A stretch of DNA of 64,000 nucleotides. Source: Aalborgiella sp963841045. Its GTDB lineage: Bacteria; Pseudomonadota; Gammaproteobacteria; Burkholderiales; Burkholderiaceae_C. Both the position numbers and the translations under genes were made by a program. Each line of letters opens with the position of its first letter. The stretch's first letter is position 1. Where the stretch lies: contig CAWJBD010000010.1 in assembly GCA_963841045.1 (NCBI GenBank), forward strand, positions 62,001 through 126,000. Reading direction: 5' to 3'. The notes under the pieces are model-generated. The model worked only from the letters and a program-made list of their open reading frames with translations, was not told the origin of the DNA and made no database searches. This document shows, in pieces, positions 44,652-53,792 of the stretch.

Positions 44652-46721
44652 ATGAGTGCAACGCTATCCGCATCCACATTACTTGCAATTCCATTGGCAC
44701 CACTGGCTGGCGCCATTTTGGCAGGCGTATTTGGAACAGCTTTGGGAGGAAATTTCTTCGGACGCCGTTGGAGTCACACCTTAACCATATTGGGTGTGCT
44801 GATTTCTTTTGTTCTGTCAGCTTCTGTTTTGCTCAAAGTCATTCAAGACGGTGCACGTTTCAATGAGACCCTGTACACATGGATGGTGGTCGGTGGTTTG
44901 AAAATGGAAGTGGGTTTCTTGGTTGATGGCTTAACAGCGATGATGATGTGTGTGGTGACTTTTGTGTCGCTGATGGTTCACATCTATACCATGGGTTATA
45001 TGGAAGAAGATGATGGCTATAACCGCTTCTTTGGCTATATCTCTTTATTTACTTTTGCGATGCTGATGCTGGTGATGAGCAACAACTTGCTACAGTTGTT
45101 TTTCGGCTGGGAAGCTGTGGGCTTGGTATCCTATTTGTTAATTGGTTTTTGGTATAACAAACCTACCGCAGTGTTTGCGAACATGAAAGCCTTCTTGGTT
45201 AATCGTGTTGGTGATTTCGGTTTCATTCTAGGTATTGGCTTAATCGTTGCATTTGCTGGCACTTTGAATTACACAGAAATTTTCGGCAAAGCAGGTGATC
45301 TGGCAAAGCTCAATTTTCCTGGTACCAGCTGGATGCTGATAACGGTTATTTGTATTTGTTTGTTCATCGGTGCCATGGGTAAGAGTGCACAGTTCCCATT
45401 GCATGTGTGGTTGCCTGATTCGATGGAAGGCCCTACACCGATATCTGCATTGATTCACGCAGCAACCATGGTCACTGCCGGCATATTCATGGTGGCACGC
45501 ATGTCACCACTGTTTGAGTTGAGTGATACTGCACTGAGTTTCATCATTGTGATTGGTTCTATCACAGCTCTGTTTATGGGCTTTTTGGGGATCATTCAAA
45601 ACGATATCAAGCGCGTTGTTGCTTATTCAACATTGTCGCAACTGGGTTATATGACTGTGGCATTGGGTGTCTCAGCCTATTCGGTAGCCGTCTTTCATTT
45701 AATGACGCATGCATTCTTTAAAGCACTGTTATTCTTGGCAGCAGGATCTGTCATCATGGGCGTTCACCATAACCAAGATATTCGGTGGATGGGTGGCTTG
45801 CGCAAATACATGCCCATTACCTGGATGACTTCGTTGATAGGCTCTTTGGCGTTGATTGGTACACCCTTGTTTTCTGGCTTTTATTCAAAAGACAGCATCA
45901 TTGAAGCTGTGCATGAAAGCCATTTGTGGGGCGCTGGTTTTGCAAACTTTGCTGTCTTGGCGGGCGTGTTTGTGACTGCGTTCTACTCCTTCCGCATGTA
46001 CTTCTTGGTATTCCACGGGAAAGAAAGGTTTGATCAAAATCCCGACGCGCATCATGATTCTCACAAAGATGGACACCACGACACTCACCACGATTCACAT
46101 GATGAGCATGCAGATGACCATAAACCGCATGAGTCTCCATGGGTGGTAACCATGCCCTTAATATTGCTTGCGATACCTTCGGTGTTGATTGGATACCTCA
46201 CTATCAATGGCATGCTTTTTGGCGATTTCTTTAAGGATGCTATTTTTGTTGATGCTGCAAAGCATCCTACTATGAAGGAATTAGCGGTCAATTTTCATGG
46301 TGCCATGGAAATGGCTGTTCATGGTCTAACTACTTTGCCATTTTGGTTGGCTTTGGCGGGTGTAGCTTCTTCATATTACATGTACATGGTCAATCCTGCA
46401 TTGCCCACAGCTATCAAACGCATATTCAAACCAATATTTACATTGCTGGAAAACAAATACTATTTTGATTGGTTTAATGAAAATGTACTGGCCGCCGGCG
46501 CACGTCGTTTAGGTGCATTGCTCTGGGCTAATGACAAGCATGTTATTGACGGTGGAGCCGTAAATGGATCGTGGAAACTGGTCAACTTGGTATCCGGCTT
46601 AGTCAGACGTGTGCAAACTGGATACATCTATCACTATGCATTCTGGATGATCGCGGGTGTTTTTGTGTTGATGACCTATTTTGTGGGTTATCCCATGCTC
46701 AATCAATTGTTGATTAAATAG
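44652..46721 (+). CDS. nuoL: NADH-quinone oxidoreductase subunit L
   Basis: This 689-residue antiporter-like subunit has the distal proton channel and long lateral helix. Landmarks are LFFGWEAVGLVSYLLIGFW, MGKSAQFPLHVWLPDSMEGPTP and LIHAATMVTAGIF. Between KERFDQNPDA and KPHESPW there is a stretch of about 25 residues rich in His and Asp, in the loop before the last helices. Such loops occur in some Burkholderiales relatives. Intact. Confidence 0.96.
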   Translation: MSATLSASTLLAIPLAPLAGAILAGVFGTALGGNFFGRRWSHTLTILGVLISFVLSASVLLKVIQDGARFNETLYTWMVVGGLKMEVGFLVDGLTAMMMCVVTFVSLMVHIYTMGYMEEDDGYNRFFGYISLFTFAMLMLVMSNNLLQLFFGWEAVGLVSYLLIGFWYNKPTAVFANMKAFLVNRVGDFGFILGIGLIVAFAGTLNYTEIFGKAGDLAKLNFPGTSWMLITVICICLFIGAMGKSAQFPLHVWLPDSMEGPTPISALIHAATMVTAGIFMVARMSPLFELSDTALSFIIVIGSITALFMGFLGIIQNDIKRVVAYSTLSQLGYMTVALGVSAYSVAVFHLMTHAFFKALLFLAAGSVIMGVHHNQDIRWMGGLRKYMPITWMTSLIGSLALIGTPLFSGFYSKDSIIEAVHESHLWGAGFANFAVLAGVFVTAFYSFRMYFLVFHGKERFDQNPDAHHDSHKDGHHDTHHDSHDEHADDHKPHESPWVVTMPLILLAIPSVLIGYLTINGMLFGDFFKDAIFVDAAKHPTMKELAVNFHGAMEMAVHGLTTLPFWLALAGVASSYYMYMVNPALPTAIKRIFKPIFTLLENKYYFDWFNENVLAAGARRLGALLWANDKHVIDGGAVNGSWKLVNLVSGLVRRVQTGYIYHYAFWMIAGVFVLMTYFVGYPMLNQLLIK

Positions 46722-46745
46722 CCGTACCAATAAGGAAAAGATGAA

Positions 46746-48222
46746 ATGGGTTTGTTAAGTCTCGCAATCTGGACACCAATATGTTTTGGTGTTGTGCTGT
46801 TAGCCTTAGGTCGCGATGATCAAACGAAGGCGGTTCGTTGGTTTGCGTTGGTCGGCGCGTTGGTGAGTTTTTTACTGACATTGCCACTTTATGACCGATT
46901 CAAACTCAACACATCAGCCATGCAATTTGTTGAAAAAGAGTCTTGGATTTCCACTTTCAATGTGAACTATCACTTGGGTGTAGATGGTATATCTTTTTGG
47001 TTTGTATTGTTAACCGCATTCATTACCCTGATTGTTGTCATTGCGTCTTGGGAATCAATCACCGTCCGTGTCAACCAATACATGGGTGCATTTTTGATAT
47101 TAAGTGGACTCATGATTGGTGTATTTTGCGCATTAGACGGCTTGCTGTTTTATGTGTTTTTTGAGGCCACTTTGATCCCGATGTACTTGATTATTGGTAT
47201 TTGGGGTGGTGCTAATAAGATTTATGCGGCATTCAAATTCTTTTTGTATACCTTGTTGGGCTCTTTGCTCATGTTGGTGGCATTGATTTATTTGTACACC
47301 AAATCAGGTGGCAGTTTTGACATCGCTACTTGGCATCAATTGCCCATTGGTGGCACTGCACAAACGCTGCTATTTTTTGCATTCTTATCAGCATTCGCTG
47401 TCAAAGTTGCCGATGTGGCCAGTTCATACATGGTTGCCAGACGTTCACGTGGAAGCGCCTACCGGTGGTTCTGCTGTATTGGCGGCCATTATGCTGAAAC
47501 TGGGTGCTTACGGCTTCTTGCGGTTTTCTATGCCCATTGCGCCAGATGCGTCACATGAGTGGGCATGGTTGATGGTTGGACTGTCATTGGTTGCTGTCAT
47601 ATATGTTGCACTGGTTGCCATGGTCCAACAAGACATGAAAAAATTGGTTGCCTATTCGTCTGTTGCACATATGGGTTTTGTCACACTTGGGTTCTTCATT
47701 TTCAATGAACTCGGAGTTGCAGGCGGAATTGTGCAAATGATTTCACACGGATTTGTTTCAGCCGCCATGTTCTTGGCCATTGGTGTGTTGTACGACCGCA
47801 TGCATTCACGTGAAATAGCAGCGTACGGAGGTGTTGTGAAAACCATGCCTAAGTTTGCTGCATTTGTATTGCTATTTTCGATGGCCAATTGCGGTTTGCC
47901 AGGGACCGCTGGATTTGTTGGTGAATGGATGGTGATTTTAGGTGCTGTCAAAGCCAATTTTGCAGTGGGATTTGCAGCTGCCACAGCCTTGATATTTGGT
48001 GCAGCATATACCTTGTGGATGTACAAACGCGTGTACCTAGGCCCAATCACGAACAAACATGTCAAGGAGTTGACAGACATCAATGCTCGTGAATTTTTGG
48101 TCATGACATTGCTTGCGGTTGCGGTACTTTGGATGGGTTTGTATCCAAAACCATTTACCGATGTGATGAACGCATCTGTGACAGATTTGTTGAAACACGT
48201 CGCTGTATCTAAACTTAACTGA
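46746..48222 (+). CDS. nuoM: NADH-quinone oxidoreductase subunit M (one frameshift)
   Basis: This antiporter-like proton-pumping subunit has landmarks FYVFFEATLIPMYLIIGIWGG and, after the break, PMWPVHTWLPDVHVEAPTGG with the conserved LKLGAYGFLRF. An extra G near 47409 shifts the frame inside AFAVKV-PMWPVHTW. Corrected length is 491 residues. The two parts overlap by more than 200 bp as ORFs but share no alternative function. Confidence 0.93.
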
Positions 48223-48270
48223 GTTTTGTTAAAACACATTTCATAGCTCTATACGACATACTGAAGAATA

Positions 48271-49761
48271 ATGATGATAGATAAACTAAGTTGGATGGTC
48301 GTTTACCCGGAAATAGTTCTGATGGTGATGGCTTGCCTTATCACATTGATAGATTTGTCTGTGAAGAGCACAAGACGCACAGCAACCTATATCTTGACGC
48401 TCTTGACCCTGGGTGTGGTCGTCGTTCTTTCAGCGCTCAATGCGGCTGATGGACAAACGATGTACGGTTTTGGTGGTATGACCGTGAGTGATCCTATGTC
48501 AAATTGGCTCAAATGCGCGGCCTCTTTGGCGATGATGGTGACCATGGTTTATGGTCGACCTTATTCGGCTGACAGGGGTATGTTACGGGGCGGAGAATAC
48601 TTTACATTGGCTATGTTCTCGCTTTTGGGCATGTTTGTGATGATCTCGGGAAGCAACTTTTTGGTCATATACATGGGATTGGAATTGTTGACCTTATCAA
48701 GCTATGCATTGGTCGCCCTGCGCCGGGATCATGCCACTTCATCAGAAGCTGCTATGAAGTACTTTGTATTGGGAGCAATCGCCAGTGGTTTGCTGCTTTA
48801 TGGTTTATCCATGACATATGGTGCGACAGGCAGTTTAGATGTGAACGCGGTGATGAAAGCGATTGGATCAGGAGCCGTCAATAAAGAAGTACTGGTTTTT
48901 GGTTTGGTATTCATCGTCTCTGGTCTGGCATTTAAATTAGGCGTGGTGCCATTTCATATGTGGGTTCCTGACGTTTACCAGGGTGCACCTACTTCAGTTA
49001 CCCTGATGATTGGTGGTGCACCTAAACTGGCTGCCTTTGCTATCGTTATTCGTTTGTTGGTTGAAGGTATGTTGCCATTGGCTTTTGATTGGCAACAAAT
49101 GCTGATGATTTTGGCAGTTGGTTCATTGTTGGTTGGCAATTTAGCTGCCATTGCACAAACCAACCTCAAGCGTATGCTGGCTTTTTCAACCATTTCGCAA
49201 ATGGGTTTTGTATTGATTGGCTTGTTATCTGGTGTTGTGAACGGTAATACCTTTTCAACAACGAGCGCTTATGGCGCCTCCATGTTCTATGTGATCACCT
49301 ATGTGCTCACAACTTTGGCAAGCTTTGGCGTGATAATGATTTTGGCGCGTGAAGGGTTTGAGAGTGAAGAGATATCAGATTTGGCTGGCCTCAACCAAGT
49401 AAGTCCTTTGTATGCGGGAATTATGGCTATTTGCATGTTCTCCTTGGCTGGTATTCCACCCATGGTCGGTTTCTACGCCAAGTTATCTGTTTTGCAAGCT
49501 TTGATTTCATCAGGTCAGTTTGTTTCAATTGCTCTTGCAGTATTTGCAGTCATGATGTCTCTCATTGGTGCCTTTTATTATTTGCGCGTCGTTAAAGTCA
49601 TGTACTTTGATGCGCCCATTACATCCAGTGTTGTCGTCGCACCAACAGATGTTCGTTTGGTACTCATGTTCAATGGCGCTTTGGTATTAATATTGGGCTT
49701 ATTCCCAAGTGGATTGATGTCCCTGTGTATCGAAACAATCAAAAGAACTTTGAACACATAA
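48271..49761 (+). CDS. nuoN: NADH-quinone oxidoreductase subunit N
   Basis: This 496-residue antiporter-like subunit ends the nuo operon. Landmarks are YMGLELLTLSSYALVALRRD, LGVVPFHMWVPDVYQGAPTSVT and AGIPPMVGFYAK. Intact. 48 bp separate it from nuoM. Confidence 0.96.
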   Translation: MMIDKLSWMVVYPEIVLMVMACLITLIDLSVKSTRRTATYILTLLTLGVVVVLSALNAADGQTMYGFGGMTVSDPMSNWLKCAASLAMMVTMVYGRPYSADRGMLRGGEYFTLAMFSLLGMFVMISGSNFLVIYMGLELLTLSSYALVALRRDHATSSEAAMKYFVLGAIASGLLLYGLSMTYGATGSLDVNAVMKAIGSGAVNKEVLVFGLVFIVSGLAFKLGVVPFHMWVPDVYQGAPTSVTLMIGGAPKLAAFAIVIRLLVEGMLPLAFDWQQMLMILAVGSLLVGNLAAIAQTNLKRMLAFSTISQMGFVLIGLLSGVVNGNTFSTTSAYGASMFYVITYVLTTLASFGVIMILAREGFESEEISDLAGLNQVSPLYAGIMAICMFSLAGIPPMVGFYAKLSVLQALISSGQFVSIALAVFAVMMSLIGAFYYLRVVKVMYFDAPITSSVVVAPTDVRLVLMFNGALVLILGLFPSGLMSLCIETIKRTLNT

Positions 49762-49797
49762 AATCCGCATTCATGTCACTGTCGTAAAGGGACAAAG

Positions 49798-50097
49798 TTG
49801 AATCAAACATTATCAATATGGTTTATTTTGTTGGTGACAGTCATCGCTGCCAATGCGCCTTTTTTCAATCAAAAATTGCTTCTGGTATTTCCGTTAAAAG
49901 TTGCCAAGAGTCTAGGAACACGCTTGTTAGAAATGCTGGTGTTCTATTTCTTGGTTGGTGGTATGGCATTGCTAATTGAGCGTCAAACTGGGCAAATAGT
50001 TTCGCAAGGATGGGAGTTTTACGCCATCACGGCAGCACTCTTTGTGACCTGTGCATTTCCAGGTTTTGTATACAGATATTTATTAAAACACCGCTGA
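49798..50097 (+). CDS. Membrane protein, DUF2818 family
   Basis: This 99-residue protein has three hydrophobic helices and the segment NAPFFNQKLLLVFP near the N-terminus. Start is TTG 49798, supported by AAGGGACAAAG upstream. There is no ATG. DUF2818 genes follow nuoN in many Betaproteobacteria, which suggests a link to complex I assembly or function, but no role is established. Confidence 0.8.
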   Translation: MNQTLSIWFILLVTVIAANAPFFNQKLLLVFPLKVAKSLGTRLLEMLVFYFLVGGMALLIERQTGQIVSQGWEFYAITAALFVTCAFPGFVYRYLLKHR

Positions 50098-50100
50098 TAT

Positions 50101-50700
50101 ATGTCCAGCGCAAGCGATCAGCATTTGGTTGAAACAAAAGTAAATAGTACACAAGTTTACGCTGGAAAATTCTTAAAAGTACTCAAAGACACAGTTCAGT
50201 TGCCCAATGGAAACTTGGCAACACGAGAGTATGTTGTACATCCGGGAGCGGTGGTTGTTATCGCCCTATTAGATGATGGTCGCATCGTTTTAGAGCGACA
50301 ACACAGGTACCCAGTCAACAAAGTGATGATTGAATTTCCTGCTGGTAAATTGGAGCCAGGTGAGAATCCGCAATTCTGTGGACAGCGCGAATTGTTGGAA
50401 GAAACAGGTTATAGCGCTTCCTTCTGGGCATATGCGGGCCCTGTGCATCTGTGTATTGCATACTCAACAGAAATCATCCATGTTTTCTTTGCAAAAGGAC
50501 TCACGCAAGGAGTGCGGAAACTTGATGAAGGTGAATCATTGGATGTCTTCACCATGCGTCCGGATGAGTTGTTGCGCAGTTGTGGTAACGGCATGGTGAC
50601 TGATGCAAAAACTTTAACTTGCGTGCTGTGGCTTCAAAATGTGTTGTCGAATAATTGGCAATTAAAATGGTTGCCTGTGACAAGTCAAGAATCAGTATAG
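50101..50700 (+). CDS. NUDIX hydrolase, ADP-ribose pyrophosphatase-like
   Basis: This 199-residue protein has a complete Nudix box, GKLEPGENPQFCGQRELLEE followed by TGY, preceded by PAG as in ADP-ribose pyrophosphatases of the NudF group. It probably hydrolyses ADP-ribose or another nucleoside diphosphate derivative using magnesium. It starts three bases after the DUF2818 stop, so it is co-transcribed with the end of the nuo operon. Confidence 0.88.
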   Translation: MSSASDQHLVETKVNSTQVYAGKFLKVLKDTVQLPNGNLATREYVVHPGAVVVIALLDDGRIVLERQHRYPVNKVMIEFPAGKLEPGENPQFCGQRELLEETGYSASFWAYAGPVHLCIAYSTEIIHVFFAKGLTQGVRKLDEGESLDVFTMRPDELLRSCGNGMVTDAKTLTCVLWLQNVLSNNWQLKWLPVTSQESV

Positions 50701-50757
50701 CTATAATAAATATAGCAAGCTATGCAGTAAATACGCCGAATAGGTGCTATTTTTGTT
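50698..50757 (+). repeat. Dispersed palindromic repeat, copy F (diverged)
   Basis: TAGCTATAATAAATATAGCA, then AAGCTATGCAGTAAATACGCC. The consensus order is kept but the GGCTACAGCC part is altered to GAATAGGTGC. It lies between the NUDIX gene and aat. Confidence 0.6.
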
Positions 50758-51552
50758 ATGAATTCTAAAAATAAATCAGCAAAAACTCAACTTAGATGGT
50801 TGGAAAATGGAGAAGACTTTCCACCAGTAAGTGAAGCTATGGGACAAGACAGCCCGTATCCAGGTTTACTGGCTGCTGGTGGACTTTTAGATACTGCAAC
50901 ACTGTTGAATGCCTATTCGAATGGTATCTTTCCGTGGTTCAGCGAAGGTCAACCTGTATTGTGGTGGAGTACCGATCCACGCATGGTCTTGCAAGTGGCT
51001 GATTTCAAATTGCACCAGTCATTTAGGAAAACACTCAAGAAGTTCATGTCTGATCAGCATGGTGCCGCCAAATGCGAAATTCGCATCGATAGCAAGTTTG
51101 AAGATGTTATTCGTACTTGTGCGAGCAAACCGAGAGCAGGACAGGGCGGCACTTGGATAGTTCCTGAAATGGTGGATGCCTATACTGCATTGCATCGTGC
51201 CGGTTATGCACACAGCGTTGAAACTTGGATAAATGGTGATCTGGTTGGTGGTTTGTATTGTGTCAGTATCGGAGCGGCAGTCTTTGGTGAGTCTATGTTT
51301 GCTAATGCCACGGATGCTTCTAAAATTGCCGTCGCTGCGCTGGTATGCTTTTGTCGGGCAAATCACATTCAGATGATTGATTGCCAGCAAGAGACTGCAC
51401 ATTTGGCCTCACTCGGTGCCAAAGCAATACCACGTGAGCAATTCATCATTCACACCAAAGAAGCAGTCAAAGAGCCATCACCCGTTTGGAAATTCAATCC
51501 TGTCATGTGGCAACTTTGCGATAACAGCAGGTCAGTACAATCGTTTTTGTAA
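50758..51552 (+). CDS. aat: Leucyl/phenylalanyl-tRNA--protein transferase
   Basis: This 264-residue protein has the family signature GLLAAGGLLDTATLLNAYSNGIFPWF, then PVLWWSTDPRMVL, HSVETWINGDLVGGLYCVSIG and FGESMFANATDASKIA. It adds Leu or Phe to N-terminal Arg/Lys residues and so feeds the bacterial N-end rule pathway (ClpS/ClpAP). Starts directly after repeat copy F. Confidence 0.95.
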   Translation: MNSKNKSAKTQLRWLENGEDFPPVSEAMGQDSPYPGLLAAGGLLDTATLLNAYSNGIFPWFSEGQPVLWWSTDPRMVLQVADFKLHQSFRKTLKKFMSDQHGAAKCEIRIDSKFEDVIRTCASKPRAGQGGTWIVPEMVDAYTALHRAGYAHSVETWINGDLVGGLYCVSIGAAVFGESMFANATDASKIAVAALVCFCRANHIQMIDCQQETAHLASLGAKAIPREQFIIHTKEAVKEPSPVWKFNPVMWQLCDNSRSVQSFL

Positions 51553-51623
51553 CTCTTTGAGATTTCACATGGTAAAATTCTGACGAATAAGTAAGCTGTT
51601 TGTTGCACATATCATTTCTAAAA

Positions 51624-52418
51624 ATGACAGATTTCGAGAATAAAAAACCAATATCCATGGCATTAACCCCAAGCATTCAAGTGCTTGAGCGCATGTTTAA
51701 GTTGATTGATATTTTGGCGAGTCGTGATGAGGCAATGTCTTTGAAAGAATTGAGCCAAAATGCCGGCTTGCATCCTTCGACCACACACCGTATTTTGAAT
51801 GATCTATCGTTGGGTCGTTATGTCGAACGTCCAGAAACGGGTAGTTATCGTTTGGGTATGCGATTGTTAGAGCTTGGCAATGTTGTGAAAAATCGCCTCG
51901 ATGTGCGCGAAGCGGCATTGATACCGATGCGTGAATTGCATAAATTGATTCAACAGCCCGTTAATTTGTCTATGCGTCAAGGTGATGAGATTGTTTATAT
52001 TGAACGGGCTTACAGCGAACGATCAGGTATGCAAGTGGTTCGAGCAATTGGTGGACGTGCGCCATTGCATTTAACTTCGGTGGGTAAATTGTTTTTAGCT
52101 GTGGATGACAGCGACAAAGTGCGAGCTTACGCCAATCGCACAGGACTGGTAGGACACACCAAGACGAGTTTGACTGATTTGCGATCTCTAGAGAGAGAAT
52201 TATCTCGTGTGCGCCAATATGGCATTGCACGTGACAATGAAGAATTGGAAATTGGCGTTCGTTGTATGGCTGCTGGAATATATGACGACCAAAATAAACT
52301 TGTAGCTGGTTTATCCATCTCAGCGCCTGCGGATCGCATTGATGAAACTTGGTTGGCAAAGCTCCAAGTTACGACAAAAGAAATATCTGCCGCTTTAGGC
52401 TATCACGGTAAAAACTGA
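51624..52418 (+). CDS. IclR-family transcriptional regulator
   Basis: It has an N-terminal winged helix-turn-helix (FKLIDILASRDEAMSLKELS then LHPSTTHRILNDLS) and a C-terminal effector-binding domain (IGGRAPLHLTSVGKLFLA, EELEIGVRCMAAGIYDDQN). The start is uncertain: ATG 51624 or ATG 51657 are both possible and neither has a strong ribosome binding site. The TTG at 51600 is less likely. The target genes are unknown. It is convergent with pbpG. Confidence 0.88.
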   Translation: MTDFENKKPISMALTPSIQVLERMFKLIDILASRDEAMSLKELSQNAGLHPSTTHRILNDLSLGRYVERPETGSYRLGMRLLELGNVVKNRLDVREAALIPMRELHKLIQQPVNLSMRQGDEIVYIERAYSERSGMQVVRAIGGRAPLHLTSVGKLFLAVDDSDKVRAYANRTGLVGHTKTSLTDLRSLERELSRVRQYGIARDNEELEIGVRCMAAGIYDDQNKLVAGLSISAPADRIDETWLAKLQVTTKEISAALGYHGKN

Positions 52419-52428
52419 TTGCCAGATT

Positions 52429-53679
52429 TTAACTTTGTTTTGGCATGCGCAGTGCCACACTGGCCTGGGGATTGGACTCTACCCAGCGTCGTACGCGTTC
52501 TGCATCACCTAAACGGCTGAATTTTCCTGCTGAATCGAGGAAAACCATGATCAATTTGCGTCCAGCAATTTTGGTCTGCATCACTAGGCAACGCCCAGCT
52601 TCTGATATGTAACCCGTTTTTTGCAATCCGATATCCCAGTCTGGGTTCTTGGTTAATCTATTCGTGTTGTTGAACTGCAATGTTTTCTCTCCCACCGCTA
52701 CTTCATAACCGGGGGAGATCGAGTAATTGCGTAATACTGGATCTTGGTAAACAGCACTGGCCAGCAATGCTAAATCATGTGCACTGGATTGATTCTTACT
52801 TGATAGGCCAGTCGGTTCAACATACTTGGTATCGCGCATACCAAGCGCTTGTGCTTTCGCATTCATCAATCGCACAAATTCATTGAGGCCACTGGGATGA
52901 GTGCGACCGAGGGCATTCGCTGCACGATTCTCGCTGGACATCAATGCCAAATGAAGCATTTCTCCCCGTGTCAAGCTTGTACCAACAACCAATCTAGAGC
53001 GGCTACCTTTTTCTGTGTCTACATCATCTTGAGTGATTGTGATGGTTTCATTCAATGGTAAACGCGCGTCTTGAACAACCAAGCCGGTCATTAATTTTGT
53101 TAACGATGCAATGGGTAATACTGCAGAATCATTTTTACTGAACAAGACTTCTTTGGTATCTTGATCGACGACCAGTGCCACACCTGATTTCAAATCAAGC
53201 GCATCTTGTGTTTGATGTAAGCCAGCAAGCTCTCCGAAAGAGGGTTTTGGTGGTACAACAGGGGCTGAAGCCAACATGATTGCCCTGCGTTTTGCTGCAA
53301 TCAATGCTTTGCCTTTGAGTGGTCGACCTTTAGCATCTTTCAGCAAACGCGGGTTAATCACCACGTGTTTACCTTTCACACGAACCATCATATTGCTATT
53401 GGCTTTTGCGCGACTTGATACCGCCAATTTACCTGATGCAGATTTTTTTGAGTTGACGTAAGCTTTGGAATTTTTGGTGGCTTTAAATTTCGCACCAACT
53501 TTAATTTGAGTCGAAACACCGTTTTTAGCATGTGTCTTTGTCTGTTTTGCATAACTTTGCGTTGGTGCAAATAAGACCAAAGTCAGAGTGGCAATGAAAG
53601 CCAGATTCAGAAATATGCGAAGGGAAAAATGCAAGGGATGCCTTGTACTGAACGTCAATGCGGTTAGTGCAGTAGTCAT
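52429..53679 (-). CDS. pbpG: D-alanyl-D-alanine endopeptidase (PBP7-type)
   Basis: This 416-residue serine peptidase of the S11 family has an N-terminal hydrophobic segment ending at SYAKQ for export and a Lys/Ala-rich spacer of about 90 residues. Catalytic motifs are SLTKL (SxxK), SENRAAN (SxN) and KTG in QKTGYISEAGRC. It cuts peptide cross-links in peptidoglycan. GGAGATGTAACCG precedes the ATG. The long basic spacer is the only unusual part. Confidence 0.9.
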   Translation of the reverse strand: MTTALTALTFSTRHPLHFSLRIFLNLAFIATLTLVLFAPTQSYAKQTKTHAKNGVSTQIKVGAKFKATKNSKAYVNSKKSASGKLAVSSRAKANSNMMVRVKGKHVVINPRLLKDAKGRPLKGKALIAAKRRAIMLASAPVVPPKPSFGELAGLHQTQDALDLKSGVALVVDQDTKEVLFSKNDSAVLPIASLTKLMTGLVVQDARLPLNETITITQDDVDTEKGSRSRLVVGTSLTRGEMLHLALMSSENRAANALGRTHPSGLNEFVRLMNAKAQALGMRDTKYVEPTGLSSKNQSSAHDLALLASAVYQDPVLRNYSISPGYEVAVGEKTLQFNNTNRLTKNPDWDIGLQKTGYISEAGRCLVMQTKIAGRKLIMVFLDSAGKFSRLGDAERVRRWVESNPQASVALRMPKQS

Positions 53680-53726
53680 CGGTTACATCTCCAAGTTTTG
53701 CAATGCCTAGAGTGTACTCGGTAAAA

Positions 53727-53754
53727 ATAGCAAGTCATATCAAAGACTTGCTAT
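53727..53754 (-). terminator. Intrinsic terminator of leuA
   Basis: On the minus strand ATAGCAAGTC and GACTTGCTAT form a 10-bp stem with an 8-base loop, followed by TTTTTACC. It lies 39 bp after the leuA stop. Confidence 0.8.
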
Positions 53755-53792
53755 ATTTTGTTAATTTACCACATATTTAACTAGGGATTACC

